A DNA stretch of 64,000 nt from positions 1,860,001 through 1,924,000 of the forward strand of contig CAVYEM010000001.1 in NCBI GenBank assembly GCA_963767635.1. The letters run 5' to 3'. This document shows, one piece after another, positions 24,331-35,039 of the stretch. The notes below the pieces were generated by a model. The model was not told where the DNA came from. It saw only the letters and a program-made list of their open reading frames with translations, and did not search any database. The DNA is from CAVYEM01 sp963767635. GTDB lineage: Bacteria > Vulcanimicrobiota > Vulcanimicrobiia > Vulcanimicrobiales > Vulcanimicrobiaceae. Position 1 is the first letter of the stretch. Every line of letters begins with the position of its first letter. The position numbers and the translations under genes were made by a program.

Positions 24331-25905
24331 CTATAGATCGAGGTATCCGTCGTCGGCGATTTCACCGAGGATCTGCCCGGTCGTCTCAGTGACGTCTTCG
24401 GTGGCCGGACCCCCGAAATTGTTCAGGTACAAACAGAAGGCCAAATGCCGGCCGCTCTTCGTGGTCATGTAGCCTGCCAATCCTTTACCTGATAAAAAGA
24501 AACGGCCGTTGAGCATATCGCTCGTGCCGTTCGTTCCGGTTTTAGCATGAACATGGCCCGCGGCGGGCGAGCGCTTTTGAATGTCGAACAGCGTACCGTC
24601 GACGCCCAAAATCGGCAAACCGCGATACAATGAGTCGAAATACGGCTGACGCCGTACGTAGGCGAGAAAACGAACGATCTGCGCGGGACGGAAGAACGCG
24701 TTCGCGCCCTCGCCGTCGTTTTGAACGAACTGCAGCGGGTCGAAGCCCTCGCGCGCAAGCAACGATCGTTCGAGTTTGAAGCCGGCGCTCTGCGGATCCG
24801 TCTTGTCGTGTGCGACCAGCACGCCCCAAAGGTACGGCATCATCGCCGCGTGCAGATTATCACTGACTTTGAGCGTGACTTTGACGTCCTGCGAGAGCGG
24901 CGGTGAAACATGCTGGGCAATCGCATTGCCAGGCAGATATGCGCGCGCCAAAGCGGCCGCGTCGATCGGTGCGTCGCCGGGCGCTTCTTCGATGCGAACG
25001 CCGGCATCAGCGAGGGCTTGGGTTAGTGCGATCTCCGCAAAGCGTCGCGGCGAGGGCACGGGATAATCGTAGAGAATCGGACGTGAATCGCTCGGAAACG
25101 ATCCGGCGAGCGTTACGCGCCGGTTTCCGGGGGCAACTTCGACGTCGTCGGTCATTGCCGTTGTGTTGGGTGAGTGCGGCGGCCCCGTCGTCGCCTTGTT
25201 CACGAAAGTAACGTAGGCCGTGGCCGGCGAGACCGATATTCGAACTGGATCGCCGATTTTGTTTGCCGGGCTGACCGTGACATCCACGACGTTGTCGTTC
25301 ACCACAATCGGCGCTACCGTGGTTCCCGTGCCCAGCTCTTGCGTCGTATCCGGGAAAAGCGAATCGTCGACGATCACGCGACCTGTTACGCTTTTTATTC
25401 CGTGCGCTGAAATCTGCTTTGCAAAGTCGCGTATCACCGCGAGGGGGTCGCCTGGAACGGCCCTCGTATCCATGCTCCCTCCGTAGGCGTGATCCTCATT
25501 TTCAAACGCAAGCGTGCCGTTTGGCTGAATGCGGCCGGAAAGATTCGGGTCGCCCGCGGCGCGCAACACGATGTTGCCGTGCAGCGTGCCGGCGGAGTCT
25601 ATAGCGCCGTCGCGGTATACCGTCGTGGTAAAGCGGTAGTCGGGACCCAGCAAAGAAAGCGACGTACTTTCAGTGAGCAGTTTGGTCGTAGATGCGGCAA
25701 CGTAGTATCTGTCCGCATGCAACGCGTACACCATTCGCCCGCGGTCGAGATCATAGAACGCGGCGCCGAACTGACTAGCGCGAAGAATGGGGCGCTTCAG
25801 GACAGCCGCGACATCGCTCGCGATTTTATTTTGTGACGGCGAGGCAAGCGCCGGCACGGAAATTGCCCACAACACGAGCGCCAAAGCCACAGCGGTGCGT
25901 TTCAT
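24331..25905 (-). CDS. dacB: D-alanyl-D-alanine carboxypeptidase/endopeptidase (PBP4, S13 family)
   Basis: 524 residues from ATG 25905, with a strong AGAGGAGGGG ribosome site; upstream in-frame starts are not used. Signal peptide (KRTAVALALVLWAISVPALA). Active-site motifs: S72-T-T-K75 in VAASTTKLL, SDN in LKVSDNLHA, and KTG in HAKTGTNGTSD. The long insert between SxxK and SxN is typical of PBP4. It trims or cross-cleaves peptidoglycan peptides in the periplasm. A repeat array begins about 130 bases upstream of the start. Confidence 0.93.
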   Translation of the reverse strand: MKRTAVALALVLWAISVPALASPSQNKIASDVAAVLKRPILRASQFGAAFYDLDRGRMVYALHADRYYVAASTTKLLTESTSLSLLGPDYRFTTTVYRDGAIDSAGTLHGNIVLRAAGDPNLSGRIQPNGTLAFENEDHAYGGSMDTRAVPGDPLAVIRDFAKQISAHGIKSVTGRVIVDDSLFPDTTQELGTGTTVAPIVVNDNVVDVTVSPANKIGDPVRISVSPATAYVTFVNKATTGPPHSPNTTAMTDDVEVAPGNRRVTLAGSFPSDSRPILYDYPVPSPRRFAEIALTQALADAGVRIEEAPGDAPIDAAALARAYLPGNAIAQHVSPPLSQDVKVTLKVSDNLHAAMMPYLWGVLVAHDKTDPQSAGFKLERSLLAREGFDPLQFVQNDGEGANAFFRPAQIVRFLAYVRRQPYFDSLYRGLPILGVDGTLFDIQKRSPAAGHVHAKTGTNGTSDMLNGRFFLSGKGLAGYMTTKSGRHLAFCLYLNNFGGPATEDVTETTGQILGEIADDGYLDL

Positions 25906-26037
25906 CGTTCCCCTCCTCTGAGATAGCGTGCACCTGTGCGCTTTCAACGCGGTGCTCGCGCGCTGCTTTCCGCTGCGGACGCGGCTGTGCCCTGCAGTAT
26001 TTTGTTTTTGGCGGGTAAATATCGGTATGAGAAGGCG

Positions 26038-26735
26038 ACCCTTCGACAGGCTCAGGGTGACAAGCCCGAAGCTTGCGCTGAGCGAAGTCGAAGCGACAGG
26101 CTGAGGGTGACAAGCCCGAAGCTTGCGCTGAGCGAAGTCGAAGCGACAGGCTCAGGGTGACAGGTTGGCGACAACGCTTCGACAGGCTCAGCGTGACAAG
26201 TTCGCGACAACGCTTCGACAGGCTCAGCGTGACAGAGCGCTTCGACAGGCTCAGCGTGACAGGTTGGCAACAACGCTTCGACAGGCTCAGCGTGACAGAG
26301 CGCTTCGACAGGCTCAGCGTGACATTGCGCTTCGACAGGCTCAGCGTGACAAGCCCGAAGCTTGCGCTGAGCGAAGTCGAAGCGACAGGCTGAGGGTGAC
26401 AGGTTGGCGACAACGCTTCGACAGGCTCAGCGTGACAAGTTCGCGAGCGCGCTTCGACAGGCTCAGCGTGACAGAGCGCTTCGACAGGCTCAGCGTGACA
26501 GCGCGCTTCGACAGGCTCAGCGTGACAGCGCGCTTCGACAGGCTCAGCGTGACAGCGCGCTTCGACAGGCTCAGCGTGACAGAGCGCTTCGACAGGCTCA
26601 GCGTGACAGAGCGCTTCGACAGGCTCAGCATGACAGCGCGCTTCGACAGGCTCAGCGTGACAGAGCGCTTCGACAGGCTCAGCGTAACAAGAGGGCGACA
26701 ACGCTTCGACAGGCTCAGGGTGACAAAGCCCAAAC
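26038..26735 (+). repeat. Repeat array 4 (CTTCGACAGGCTCAG family)
   Basis: More than twenty units. The common spacers are GAGCG, GCGCG and GGTTGGCGACAACG. Three units carry the variant extension CCCGAAGCTTGCGCTGAGCG then AAGTCGAAGCGACAGGCT. The array lies between the dacB start and the 3' end of the next gene on the same strand. It gives long meaningless frames on both strands. Confidence 0.95.
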
Positions 26736-26753
26736 TCACGATGACAAGACTTG

Positions 26754-27813
26754 TTACTCTTGCGTGAAACCGGATGGGATTTCGAACAAAGCGGCAGCCG
26801 TGCGCGCCGACAGTGTTTTTACGTTGCCGCGCTCCGTGACGAACGAGAACGTCGAACCGTTGGATGTCGAAGCTTTTTGCGGTTGCATTGAGACTCGGGA
26901 ATACATGATGAAGCGCCCGGAGGGAGGCGTTGGGCCACTGTTGTGAACGGTGAATCTTGGTGTACAGCCGCCTCGGCTGACGACGCCTCGTGGATCCGTC
27001 GGTACGCGCTCGGTATGCCCTGGTGTCCCCAACACCTGCGGATCTTTCATCGCTGCGAAGTACTGAAAACTCGCCATCGAAAAGGAGCCGTTGCGGCAAG
27101 AACCGGTCGCCTGCGTCATCGCCATGGTAATCGTATTGCTGTAGCCAAGGGTTGGGACGCCGTCGAGCACGCGGGAGCCCAGGGCCGTGCCTTGGCGGCT
27201 AAAATCGACAACTGCGGTTCCAGGCTGCTGCGGCGGCGCGGTGGAGGTCGCCGTTTCGTTCGAAGGTTCGCTTGATGTTTGACCGGATGTTTGCGCCGAC
27301 AGATCGGTAATGCGGTACGTCTTCTTGTTCAAATTCAGACTCGATGATTTGATGGCGGTCGTATTTCGTGATCGTAGCGGTGTGCGCTCCGAGGTCGTCA
27401 ACGCGTTCCCAACCTTTGTAAAGCGCATAGCGCGCAAGTTTACCTTGGTGCATGAACGCACTGAAAGCGTTCAACGGTCCAAGCATGCCGCCCATCGCGT
27501 TTGTGAGAGCGTTGTCCGCGGCATCGCCCGCTGCGGCTTCTATTGGGTTCTGTCCGCTCAAAACTGCGCCGAGCAGATTACCCAAACCATGTTTTCTGGC
27601 GGGCTGCTGCGCGGTTTGCGCGGGGGGCGGGTTCATGATCGCCGCGAGGTCGGTTTGAAACGAGCCGGGCGGAGGCGGTGTTGCCTGTCCGACGATGACG
27701 CGTACGATTTCATCGTATTGCAATGCGGCCGGCGCGCTGGATGCAACGCTGCCGCCGAGACCGAATGCCGCGAGCACGGAAAGTGCAAAGACGTTCGCTT
27801 TCGTTATAGTCAT
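26754..27813 (-). CDS. Exported protein of unknown function, one frameshift
   Basis: ATG 27813 (AGGAGC seven bases upstream) opens a signal peptide (ITKANVFALSVLAAFGLGGS, VASSAPA), then YDEIVRVIVGQATPPPPGSF, a Gly/Ala linker and a FMHQGKLARYALYKGWERVD block. Near 27340 the frame shifts one base and continues LNKKTYRITDLSAQTSGQTS, then AVVDFSRQGTALGSRVLDGV, PTLGYSNTITMAMTQATGSC and ends EIPSGFTQE with TAA. Restored length is about 350 residues. It stops 19 bases from array 4. I do not recognise a family; probably periplasmic or surface-bound. Confidence 0.65.
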
Positions 27814-27885
27814 GCGATAGCTCCTAATTGTGCAAATTATATTTCTCTAATGGGCACGGGTGTTTTTGGTGAGGGCCTTGAGCGG

Positions 27886-28583
27886 CCCCTTCGACAGGCT
27901 CAGGGTGACAACCCCGAAGCTTGCGCTGAGCGACGTCGAAGCGACAGGGTCACGGTGACAAGCCCGAAGCCTGCGCTGAGCGAAGTCGAAGCGACAGGCT
28001 GAGGGTGAAAAGCCCGAAGGGTGCGCTGAGCGAAGTCGAAGCGACGGGCTCAGCGTGACAGCGCGCTTCGACAGGCTCAGCGTGACAGGTTGGCGACAAC
28101 GCTTCGACAGGCTCAGCGTGACAGGTTGGCGACAACGCTTCGACAGGCTCAGGGTGACAACGCTTCGACGGGCTCAGCGTGACAGGTTGGCGACAACGCT
28201 TCGACAGGCTCAGCGTGACAAATGTGCCCTTCGACAGGCTCAGGGTGACAAAGTGGCGGCTCAGCGTGACAGCGCGCTACGACAGGCTCAGGGTGACAAC
28301 GCTTCGACAGACTCAGGGTGACAAGTTGGTGACAACGCTTCGACAGGCTCAGCGTGACAAATGTGCCCTTCGACAGGCTCAGGGTGACAAAGTGGAGGCT
28401 CAGCGTGACAAGTTGGTGACAACCCTTCGACAGGCTCAGGGTGACAAAGTGGAGACTCAGGGTGACAAAGTGGAGACTCAGGGTGACAAAGTGGAGGCTC
28501 GGGGTGACAGCGCGCTTCGACAGGCTCAGCGTGACAAAGTGGAGGCTCAGCGTGACAAGTTGGTGGAGGCTCAGCGTGATAAT
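27886..28583 (+). repeat. Repeat array 5 (CTTCGACAGGCTCAG family)
   Basis: About two dozen units, several shortened to GGAGGCTCAG or GGAGACTCAG followed by [C/G]GTGACAA. Two blocks are near-duplicates of about 130 bases (GTGCCCTTCGAC to GTTGGTGACAACG), suggesting recent tandem duplication. The last, mutated unit ends four bases before the mocA-like start codon. Confidence 0.95.
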
Positions 28584-28586
28584 TTA

Positions 28587-29168
28587 GTGTGCGTCGTACT
28601 TGCTGCCGGAGTGTCGCGTAGATTTGTGCGCAACAAGTTGCTGCACGTACTTCCGGATGGCGGCACGCTGCTCGAGCGCGCGGTGAAGGCGTGCGGCGCG
28701 TATTCGACGATCGTCGTTTGTGCGCGCGAGCTCGAGGCGCGCCTGGAAGAGCTGCGCGTGCGCGCAATCGTGAACCATCGACCGGAAATGGGAATGACCG
28801 GCTCGCTGCAGCTTGCCAATGCCGCGATCGATGCGGCGCATGCCATCGCCGTGCTGCCCGCAGATCTCACGCTCATCGAGCCGGCGCACGTGCGCAGCGT
28901 CGTTGCAGCCGCAGCGGACAGCGACGTCACGTTTCCCTGCCGGTCTGACGGTACGCCGGGCCATCCGGTAGTGTTCTCTGCGCACGCGCGCACCTTCATC
29001 ACCCAGTTGCCTGCTGGCGATACGATCAGGATGTTGCGCGATCGTGCAGATTTGACGCGGCGCACGCTGGCAATCCAGGAAGCGTGGCCGTATCGGGATG
29101 TGGATCGTGAATCGGACCTCGATGATCTTTCAGTGGCACCGCAGCACGATGATTCCGAACCGCGATGA
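28587..29168 (+). CDS. MocA-like molybdenum cofactor cytidylyltransferase
   Basis: 193 residues from GTG 28587, the last start before the conserved VVLAAGVSRRFVRNKLL nucleotide-binding loop (LAAGxSxRxG.NKL). Further blocks: VNHRPEMGMTGSLQLANAAI, AVLPADLTLIEPAHVRSV (PADxP-like), GTPGHPVVFS. Family role: joins CTP to the molybdopterin cofactor to make the dinucleotide form used by the adjacent xanthine-oxidase-family enzyme. No ribosome site is seen: the start directly follows a decayed repeat unit. The 3' end overlaps xdhC on the other strand by 143 bases. Confidence 0.82.
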   Translation: MCVVLAAGVSRRFVRNKLLHVLPDGGTLLERAVKACGAYSTIVVCARELEARLEELRVRAIVNHRPEMGMTGSLQLANAAIDAAHAIAVLPADLTLIEPAHVRSVVAAAADSDVTFPCRSDGTPGHPVVFSAHARTFITQLPAGDTIRMLRDRADLTRRTLAIQEAWPYRDVDRESDLDDLSVAPQHDDSEPR

Positions 29169-29946
29169 GTTCTGCAAGAATCGCCACGGCCGTCTCGTGC
29201 GGGCTGCGGCCGCCCAAATCCAGGCCGATCGGCGCGTGCAGACGCGCGAGCTCCGCGCGTGAAACGCCGGCGGCAATCAGCCGTTCCGTGCGATGCTCTT
29301 GCGTGCGGCGACTGCCCAGCGCACCGACGTAGAACGCATCCGATGCGAGCGCCTGCGCAAGGAACGCGACATCGTACCGCGTGTCGTGCGAGAGCAGCAG
29401 CGCAGCATCTTGAGCGCCAAGCGGAGATTCCGCTAAGAACTCGTCGGGCCAAGCGCATACGACGGCAGCGCCGTTGAAGTCTTCTTTCCGCGAGAAAGCG
29501 GGCCGCGGATCGACGATCGTCACATCGTACCGCAGCGCGATGCAGAACTCGGCCAGCGCGAGCGCGTGGTCGTTTCCGCCGGCGAGAATCAGGTGCGCGC
29601 TCGACCCTTCGTGCTCGAAAATCCGAGCCACGTCATCGGCAGTAATTTCCTCGATGCGCACGTCGATGCTTCCACCGCACGGCATCGACACGTCGTATAG
29701 ACCGTCTCCGGTGGAGTCGAACGATCGTTCCACCGGTTTACCGTGCGCGAAGACCTGCATCGCGATCTCGGCCAGTTCGCTCTCCACGCAGCCATTACTG
29801 ATGGTGCCGAACACTTCGCGCGCGTCCGTGATCGCCATCATTTTCCCCGCGCCGAACGGCGCCGAACCCTGCGCCTTCACGATCGTCGCGACGCACACGC
29901 GGCGGTGTTGCCCGAGCCAAGCGCAGACGCGATCGCGCAGGGTCAT
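29026..29946 (-). CDS. XdhC/PaoD-like molybdenum cofactor insertion chaperone
   Basis: 306 residues. N-terminal XdhC domain (VCVATIVKAQGSAPFGAGKM, FGTISNGCVESELAEIA) and C-terminal Rossmann part (HLILAGGNDHALALAEFCIA, DVTIVDPRPAFSRKEDF, FYVGALGSRRTQEHRTERL, IGLDLGGRSPHETAVAILAE). The ATG at 29946 overlaps the stop of the large subunit gene by four bases. Such chaperones sulfurate and insert the cofactor. The ~40 residues after the family's usual end overlap mocA. Confidence 0.88.
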   Translation of the reverse strand: MTLRDRVCAWLGQHRRVCVATIVKAQGSAPFGAGKMMAITDAREVFGTISNGCVESELAEIAMQVFAHGKPVERSFDSTGDGLYDVSMPCGGSIDVRIEEITADDVARIFEHEGSSAHLILAGGNDHALALAEFCIALRYDVTIVDPRPAFSRKEDFNGAAVVCAWPDEFLAESPLGAQDAALLLSHDTRYDVAFLAQALASDAFYVGALGSRRTQEHRTERLIAAGVSRAELARLHAPIGLDLGGRSPHETAVAILAELIAVRNHRAAVPLKDHRGPIHDPHPDTATLPGLPACAASNLHDRATS

Positions 29947-32025
29947 CCGAGCAGCTTGTCCGGCGTGATCGGCAGGTCTCGCACGCGGATTCCGGTTGCG
30001 TGATAGACCGCGTTGGCAACGGCGGCCGCCGCACCGGTGATGCCGACTTCGCCGATGCCTTTGACGCCAGCCGGATTGATGTTCGGATCGTCGCTTTTCA
30101 CCATGATAATGTCGGGGTCCGGGATATCGGCGTTGGTTGGAACGAGGTATTCCGAGAGCGTGGCGTTCATGATCCGTGCGGTGCGCGCATCGTACTGGGT
30201 CTTCTCGAAGAGCGCCATGCTGATGCCCCAAACGATCCCGCCGAGGAATTGACTGCGGGCCGTCTTTTCGTTGAGAATGCGGCCGCCGTCGAACGCGGCG
30301 ACATAGCGTGTGACGCTCACCGTGCCGACATCGGGGTCGACCTGCACCTCGACAAAATGCGCGCCAAATGCCTGCGTTGCAAAGCGTTCCTCCGCATCGT
30401 CGGGTTTGTCGGAAATCTCCATTTCAATGCCGCTATCCGGTACGCGACCTCCCAGCGATACAAGCTGTTCGCGCAGCTTGTTTGCGGCAACCGCAACGAC
30501 CGAACCGACGCTCCCCGAGGTTTGCGAGCCGGCGGCGAGCGGGGCGTACGGCAGCGTGGTGTCGCCGAACTCAAAACGCACGCGCTCGAACGGAATGTCC
30601 AGAATCTCCGCGGCGAGCTGCCCGTACACGGTCGACGATCCGGTGCCTTGTTCGATCGTTCCGCATTGAACGATGACCGAGCCATCCGTATGCATGCGGA
30701 TGCGGACGCGCGCTTCGCTGCGGTGCACCGCACGCGATGCGCTGGCCATTCCCGTGCCGACCAGCATGCGATCGCGCGTGCCGGAACGCGGCGCGGGATT
30801 GCGGCCGCTCCACCCGAAGCGCTCACTCGCAAGCTGATAACAGTCGCGCAGTCGCTTGCTGCTGTAGGGTTTTCCCGAGTCGGGATTGTTCTCGGAATAA
30901 TTCCGCAGCCGCAGTTCGAGCGGATCGATTCCGACTTCATACGCGAGCTCGTCCATCGCACATTCCATTGCGAACGATCCGGTCGACTCGCCCGGGCCGC
31001 GCTGATAGGTCGGCTTGCTGATGTTGAGGCGGCGCAGTTCGTGCGACATCGCATAGTTCGGCACTGCGTATAAATCGCGGCTAAAGACACCGCAGGGCTC
31101 GACGAATTCATCGGCAATGCTCGTTTCGCTCACGACGTCGTGCGTGACGGATGTCAGGCGGCCCGTATCGTCGGCGGAAAGCGACATCGTTTGCGCGGTT
31201 TGCGGGCGATGACCGACCCAACCGAACATTTGCGGCCGCGTCGCGAGCAGTTTCACAGGGCGCTTCACCAGCTGCGCCGCCATGGCGGCCAGCGCCACAT
31301 GCGACCACGGCTGCCCTTTGCCGCCGAAGGCGCCGCCGACGAACGGCGCAATCACCGTAATCCGTTTGGGATCGATGCCGAAAATCGCCGCCATTCTGCG
31401 CTGCACGCCGAACGCCCATTGAGTCGAGTCGTGCAGCGTGAGACGATCGCCGCTCCATTGTGCGAGCGTACCGTGCGTCTCCATCGGGTTGTGGTGCTCG
31501 GTCGGGCGTGGTATAGCGTTGTTTGACGCGTTTAGTCGCGGCCGCAAACGCCTGCTGCGGCGTGCCGCGCTGATGCGTGGCGGGCTCGCCGAAGATTTCT
31601 TTCGGAAGGAATATTTCACCGGATTCGAGCTGCGTCGTGGGCGCTTGCGCAGCGTAGTGCACGTTCACCAGCGAGGCCGCATGGATCGCGGCTTCGAATG
31701 TTTCCGCGATCGCGACGGCGACCGGCTGACGATCGAATTGCACGGCGTCGTTCTGCAGGAGAAAGAGCAGCGAATCGTTCTGGCCGGTCTTGCTTGCATT
31801 GACGCGCGGCGCATTCCGGTGCGTCATGACCGCGATGACGCCCGGCACCGCTTTTGCGCGCGTGTCGTCGATAGAAACGATGCGCCCCTTGCCGATCTCG
31901 CTGGACACGATGACGGCGTGCGTCAGATCGGCGGCGGTCGCATCGGGCGTGTAACGGGCGGCGCCCGTGACTTTGGCGCGACCGTCGACGCGATCGTAGG
32001 GCTTGCCGATCAGCGGCTGCGTCAT
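29943..32025 (-). CDS. Aldehyde oxidoreductase molybdenum subunit (PaoC/YagR-like), one frameshift
   Basis: From ATG 32025: MTQPLIGKPYDRVDGRAKVT, GAARYTPDA, then the a/b hammerhead domain to YTTPD. Near 31500 the frame shifts to EHHNPMETHGTLAQWSGDRL, followed by FVGGAFGGKGQPWSHVALAA (cofactor loop), YQRGPGESTGSFAMECAMDE, CGTIEQGTGSSTVYGQ, and the catalytic glutamate in AGVKGIGEVGITGAAAAVAN. Restored length about 690 residues, normal for the family. Four-base overlaps with both neighbours make a tight operon. Confidence 0.88.
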
Positions 32026-33006
32026 GACGCTTGCGCCACCATTTCGAGCGCGCGGACGAGCGTCCGTTTCGCCAGTGCGATTTTAAAATCGTTTTGACCG
32101 TAGCCGCGCGCGCCTGCGAGCGCCGCTTCGGCTGCGCGCTCGAAGGATTGGCGCGTCGCCGGAGCGCCGATCAACAGCTGCTCCGCTTGCGGCGCGCGCC
32201 AGGGAATGGTTGCGATGCCTCCGAGCGCGATGCGCGCTTGGCGTACCGTATTCGATGAAATATCGAGGGCCACGGCGGCAGAGGCAAGGGCGAATTCGTA
32301 TTGCGCACGGTCGCGCACTTTGAGATATGTCGAGCGCGCGCCGAACGGCAGCAGCGGCAGCGTGAGTCCGGTGATGAGGTCGCCGCGTTCGAGCGTTGTT
32401 TCGATGTGCGGCGTGGCGCCGGGCAAGCGATACAATTCGTGCAGGAGTACATCGCGCCGGCCGCGCGGGCCGTCGACGTGGATCGTCGCATCGAGCGCGG
32501 CCAACGCGACGGCGAGGTCGGACGCATGCGTTGCAATGCACGACTCGCTGGTTCCGAGCACGGCCTGCTTGCGATGCTCACCGCCGATGGCGCCGCAGCC
32601 GCTTCCGGGCGCGCGTTTGTTGCACGGCGTGGCGACGTCGCGAAAATACGGGCACCGCGTGCGCTGCAGCACGTTGCCGCCCATCGATGCCATGTTGCGG
32701 AACTGCGGCGAAGCACTCTGCTGCAGCGCGATCGCGACCATCGGCAACGCGCGTGCGAACCGTTTCGTGCATCGCGACGTCGCTCATGCGGGCAAGCGCG
32801 CCGATATAGAGCGAATCGCCGCGCCGTTCGATCGTTGAAAGCGGCAAGCGATTGATGTCGACCAGCAACGGCGGCCGCTCCACGGTGTCTTTCATTAGAT
32901 CCAAGATATTCGTGCCGCCGGCGATGAACCGCGCGCCCTCGACGTTCAGCACGGCGCTCATCGCGCTTGCGGTGCTGTTCGCGCGTTCGTAACGGAACGG
33001 ATTCAC
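32022..33006 (-). CDS. Aldehyde oxidoreductase FAD subunit (PaoB/YagS-like), one frameshift
   Basis: GTG 33006: NPFRYERANS, FIAGGTNILDLMKDTVERPP (FAD site), LVDINRLPLSTIE. Near 32750 one extra base shifts the frame, continuing IALQQSASPQFRNMASMGGN, VLQRTRCPYFRDVATPCNKR, APGSGCGAIGGEHR. The cysteine cluster in that insertion is the extra [4Fe-4S] site known from PaoB and a hallmark that separates it from xanthine dehydrogenases. The 985-base span is one base over a multiple of three, consistent with a single insertion. Confidence 0.87.
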
Positions 33007-33598
33007 TACTGGGTTACCGCTTCGGCGATGGCGTCGACGATGTGCGGATAGCAGCCGCAGCGGCAGATGTTGCCGCTCATGTGCTCGCGGATGGAGTCGC
33101 GATCCGCGGGATGGCCTTCGTTCATCATTCCGACGGCCGAAACGATTTGGCCGGGCGTGCAGTAGCCGCATTGGAACCGTCGTGCTTGATGAACGCCGCT
33201 TGCACGGGATGCAGCGCATCACCGCGAGCGATGCCCTCGATCGTCGTAATGCGATCGCCTTCGTGCATTGCGGCAAGAGTCAGGCACGAAACGATGCGCC
33301 GGCCGTTGACCAGAACCGTGCACGCGCCGCACGTTCCTTGGTCGCAGCCTTTTTTCGTGCCGGTCAGCGCGAGATGGTCGCGCACGGCATCGAGCAGCGT
33401 CACGCGCGGATCGATCGTCAGGCTGCGATCGACGTCGTTTACGGTGAGCCGAACGGTCAGCGCGCCGGCGCTGGTTTGTCGCGTAGTGGGGGCAGCTTGC
33501 ACGTTCATCGGCATACCGAGCGAGAGGGCCACCGGAACGCCGGCGTAGCCGACGAACTCCCGCCGCGTTATTTCGGCGTCGGAATCAAGTTCGCTCAT
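33006..33598 (-). CDS. Aldehyde oxidoreductase [2Fe-2S] subunit (PaoA/YagT-like), Tat-exported, one frameshift
   Basis: ATG 33598: a twin-arginine signal ITRREFVGYAGVPVALSLGM is followed by the plant-type ferredoxin motif KGCDQGTCGACTVLVNG. After a shift near 33170 comes QCGYCTPGQIVSAVGMMNEG and MSGNICRCGCYPHIVDAIAE, the second cluster. A Tat signal on the small subunit means the whole folded complex is carried to the periplasm, as in PaoABC, which oxidises aromatic and other aldehydes. Its stop overlaps the FAD gene start by one base. Confidence 0.87.
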
Positions 33599-33652
33599 GG
33601 TGCGCTTATCCCCAAAAACACAAGAATAACGGGGGCGAACGTCCGGGGCGGC

Positions 33653-33993
33653 GCTTCGGCGGGTTCAGCGTTGTTCCATTAGGCTCAACCCTTCGACAGG
33701 CTAAGGGTGACAAGTGTCGAGGCTCAGGGTGACAAGTGTGCCCTTCGACAAGCTCAGGGTGACAAGTGTCGAGGCTCGGGGTGACAAGTGTGCCCTTCGA
33801 CGAGCTCACGGTGACAAGTGTGCCCCTCGACAGGCTCGGGGTGACAAGCGTGGAGGCTCGGGGTGACAAGTGTGCCCTTCGACAAGCTCAGGGTGACAAG
33901 CGTCGAAGCTCAGGGTGACAAGTGTCGAGGATCGGGGTGACAAGTGTCCAGGCTTGTGCTGAGCCTGCCGAAGCGACGGGCTGAGAATGACAT
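33653..33993 (+). repeat. Repeat array 6 (CTTCGACAGGCTCAG family)
   Basis: About a dozen units between two divergently transcribed genes (paoA-like and the aldo/keto reductase), so it occupies their promoter region. Linker AGTGTGCC or AGTGTCGAGG. Several units are shortened to GAGGCTCGG plus GGTGACAAG. Confidence 0.95.
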
Positions 33994-34019
33994 GGCGCGG
34001 CTCCCGCAAAGCATGTTCT

Positions 34020-35027
34020 ATGCAAATGAGAAAGCTTGGCGCTGCCGGGCCGCGCGTATCCGAACTTGGCCTTGGCGCGATGGGGATGTCCGACTTCTAC
34101 GGGCCAGCCGACCGTGGCGAGAGCATCGCGACGCTTCACGCCGCCTTAGATGCGGGGATGACGCTGATCGATACGGGCGATTTTTACGGAATGGGTCATA
34201 ACGAGATGCTGATCGGCGAAGCCTTGCGGGGGCGAGCGCGCGAGGACGCGGTGCTCAGCGTCAAGTTCGGAGCACAGCGCGATCCGTCGAATGCATGGAT
34301 TGGATACGACTCGCGGCCCGCCGCCGTGAAAACGGCGCTTGCGTATACGCTGCGGCGCCTCGGCGTGGACTACATCGACATCTATCGCCCTTCGCGTTTG
34401 GATCCGGCGACGCCGATTGAAGAAACGGTCGGCGCGATTGCCGAGATGATTCAAGCAGGGTACGTGCGTTATATCGGACTTAGCGAAATCGGTTCGGATA
34501 CGATTCGGCGCGCGGCGACGGTGCATCCGATTTGCGACTTGCAGATTGAATACGCGATCGTCACGCGCGGAATAGAGCGCAATATTTTGCCGACGTGTCG
34601 TGAACTCGGTATCGGTGTTACGGCGTACGGCGTGCTCTCGCGCGGGCTCATTAGCGGGCATTGGAGCAAGGAGCGCTCCGAAGGTGAGCACGGGTTTCGC
34701 GCGCACGCACCGCGATTCAGCGGCGAAAATTTGGATCGAAATCTCGCGTTGGTCGAGAATCTGCGCGCGATCGCTGACGAGAAAGGCGTTTCCGTTGCGC
34801 AACTGGCGATTGCGTGGGTACTCTCGCGGGGCGAGGACATCGTTCCGCTTGTCGGCGCGCGTACGCGCGAGCGACTGCGCGAAGCGCTCGGCGCGCTCGA
34901 AGTGCGATTGTCCGACGAGGACGTGCGCCGGCTCGAGTCGGCCGTACCGCCCGAGGGAGCCGCCGGCGGACGCTACGCCGAGGCGCAATTGCAATTCCTC
35001 GACAGTGAGCGCGCGATGCGTGGGTAG
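34020..35027 (+). CDS. Aldo/keto reductase
   Basis: 335 residues. The family begins MRKLGAAGPRVSELGLGAMG; ATG 34020 and ATG 34026 are both possible and neither has a clear ribosome site, while the in-frame start at 33987 lies in the repeat. Catalytic set: Asp and Tyr in IDTGDFYGMGHNE, Lys in LSVKFG; the usual His is replaced in IYRPSRLDPATPIEETVGAI, a variant common in one AKR branch. Later IGLSEIGSDTIRRA and SRGEDIVPLVGARTRERL (NADPH site). The next array starts ~15 bases after the stop. Reduction of an aldehyde or ketone with NADPH; the substrate is unknown. Confidence 0.9.
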   Translation: MQMRKLGAAGPRVSELGLGAMGMSDFYGPADRGESIATLHAALDAGMTLIDTGDFYGMGHNEMLIGEALRGRAREDAVLSVKFGAQRDPSNAWIGYDSRPAAVKTALAYTLRRLGVDYIDIYRPSRLDPATPIEETVGAIAEMIQAGYVRYIGLSEIGSDTIRRAATVHPICDLQIEYAIVTRGIERNILPTCRELGIGVTAYGVLSRGLISGHWSKERSEGEHGFRAHAPRFSGENLDRNLALVENLRAIADEKGVSVAQLAIAWVLSRGEDIVPLVGARTRERLREALGALEVRLSDEDVRRLESAVPPEGAAGGRYAEAQLQFLDSERAMRG

Positions 35028-35039
35028 CGTTGGAGAGGC

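Noticed and set aside
30000..31073. 357-residue plus-strand ORF inside the molybdenum subunit, and similar antisense ORFs (54523-55656, 56009-56968, 58765-59610, 47799-48584)
   Set aside because: Arg-rich shadows of well-supported genes in high-GC sequence, with no family resemblance.
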